Source of the DNA: Corynebacterium sp.
Lineage (GTDB): Bacteria > Actinomycetota > Actinomycetes > Mycobacteriales > Mycobacteriaceae
DNA: 6,478 nucleotides
Direction of reading: 5' to 3'
Assembly (NCBI RefSeq): GCF_030826625.1
Contig: NZ_JAPJNQ010000100.1
Location: 1 to 6,478 of the forward strand
Below the pieces are notes generated by a model that worked only from the letters and a program-made list of their open reading frames with translations, did no database searches and was not told the origin of the DNA. The position numbers were made by a program, and so were the translations under genes. This document shows, in pieces, positions 5,810 to 6,478 of the stretch; the stretch's first letter is position 1, and every line of letters starts with the position of its first letter.

Positions 5810-6365
5810 AGTCCTGCTCACTTGAGTTGTTGTTGGCGGTGGGGTGCTCTCCGGCGTCGTGGTGGCCGTCTTTCCACGTGACTGCATCTGGGAATTGTTT
5901 TTCTAATGTCTGGAATGATTCCAACACGGCGTCGAGGGTGCTGAGCAAAAATGCCCCCAATTGGTTCCGCGTCATTCCTACACTGACATCAGCTTCTCGT
6001 ACTGCAGAAATTGCGAGTGCATTGTCGCCTTGCTCAAAAAACCGCAGAGTGGGGGCGAATTGTGCCTGGTTCCATGAATTGACTACTGCGAGGACATCGA
6101 CCGCTGCGCGTGTGCTCAATTCACCGCGCCACAGGGAATCAGTGATGAGCATGTTTTGGCGTACGCTGATGGCGATAGCAGCGTTGCTAAAGCCCGTGCG
6201 CACCACCTTGAGCTGGCTGCCATCTGGCAGTTTCTGCTCTTCGAAGCGGTAGCGCAACCCTTCGGCTTCGAAAATTTCGCCGATGCGTTCAAATGTCACT
6301 TCGGCGATATCATCAATGGTTTCCGGTGTGCGTGCCGCATCGTCCGGTGTTGACTGATCCGTCAT
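5808..6365 (-). CDS. YbjN-domain protein (first gene of pair)
   Basis: A 185-residue protein with no signal peptide or membrane segment. After a polar, acidic leader (1-20) comes a YbjN-type domain: helix VTFERIGEIFEAEGLRYRF (23-41), strands QLKVVRTGFSNAAIAISVRQ (51-70) and NMLITDSLWRG (71-81), a helix around AAVDVLAVVNSWNQ (87-100), strands TLRFFEQGDNALAISAVREA (106-125) and a final long helix RNQLGAFLLSTLDAVLESFQ (133-152). The tail (160-185) is rich in His, Asn, Ser and acidic residues. Function unknown. ATG 6365 is chosen because it lies 4 bases after the stop of the upstream open frame with GGA 7 bases before it. ATG 6377 (four residues longer, MDKN) is the alternative and would overlap that stop by 8 bases; neither has a strong ribosome binding site. 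The gene downstream is a diverged paralogue. Confidence 0.78.
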   Translation of the reverse strand: MTDQSTPDDAARTPETIDDIAEVTFERIGEIFEAEGLRYRFEEQKLPDGSQLKVVRTGFSNAAIAISVRQNMLITDSLWRGELSTRAAVDVLAVVNSWNQAQFAPTLRFFEQGDNALAISAVREADVSVGMTRNQLGAFLLSTLDAVLESFQTLEKQFPDAVTWKDGHHDAGEHPTANNNSSEQD

Positions 6366-6369
6366 GTTT

Positions 6370-6478
6370 TTATCCATTCGCGGTTGGGAATTTCACTAAC
6401 TCTTGCCACCGTACCGGCAAATAGCCTGTCGCTTCATGCTTTGGGCTGAAACCGTGTACGGGGCCCGTTAGATATTCG
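6370..6478 (-). CDS. C-terminal end of an unrecognised protein (5' end outside window)
   Basis: On the - strand one frame is open from the right edge to a TAA stop at 6372-6370, giving 35 residues beginning EYLTGPVHGFSPKHEATG and ending RWQELVKFPTANG. None of the three + strand frames stays open over this stretch, and of the - strand frames this one reads most like protein. The stop falls within a few bases of the two possible starts of the next YbjN gene, as expected for an operon. I do not recognise the family; the fragment is soluble in character, with several aromatics. It could also be chance, given its short length. Confidence 0.5.
   Translation of the reverse strand, partial: EYLTGPVHGFSPKHEATGYLPVRWQELVKFPTANG

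Noticed and set aside
5333..5881. 182-codon + strand open frame over the YbjN genes
   Set aside because: It is antisense to a YbjN gene with a good ribosome binding site; its Ser/Ala/Arg-rich translation is typical of a shadow frame.

Overview
The window looks like the chromosome of a Corynebacteriales actinobacterium, most likely a Corynebacterium of moderate GC content. Three things suggest this: the gene order aroK-aroB-aroQ-pepQ-efp-nusB, which is the conserved actinobacterial order; an EF-P with the Pro-Gly-Lys-Gly-Pro loop of the actinobacterial subfamily; and frequent weak or alternative start signals (a GTG start, and starts without a clear Shine-Dalgarno). Species cannot be fixed from this sequence alone.

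Left part (1-1875, + strand): the end of shikimate kinase (aroK), then complete 3-dehydroquinate synthase (aroB) and type II 3-dehydroquinate dehydratase (aroQ). These are steps 5, 2 and 3 of the shikimate pathway. The genes are 36 and 24 bases apart and read as one operon whose start lies left of the window.

Middle (1876-4432, + strand): after a 140-base gap comes an M24B Xaa-Pro peptidase (pepQ). A 199-base non-coding stretch follows. It carries a perfect 23-bp tandem duplication, a strong GC-rich hairpin (probable terminator), a -10-like element directly after that hairpin, and a second hairpin in the presumed efp leader whose G-U pairs fit a + strand RNA. Then come efp and nusB, tightly coupled. 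The peptidase cleaves X-Pro bonds, EF-P relieves ribosome stalling at polyproline, and NusB acts in rRNA antitermination, so this part is a protein-synthesis/turnover block.

Right part: four bases after nusB lies a PPK2-family polyphosphate:nucleotide phosphotransferase (4437-5288, +), probably translationally coupled. It meets, tail to tail over a 40-base gap, a - strand operon of two adjacent YbjN-domain paralogues (5329-5796 and 5808-6365/6377). Upstream of these (6370-6478, -) is the C-terminal end of a third gene that I do not recognise; it runs off the right edge.

No mobile element, CRISPR array, tRNA or rRNA is visible. Most of the window is conserved housekeeping DNA. The least explained parts are the paired YbjN genes with their unknown upstream partner, and the structured pepQ-efp intergenic region.
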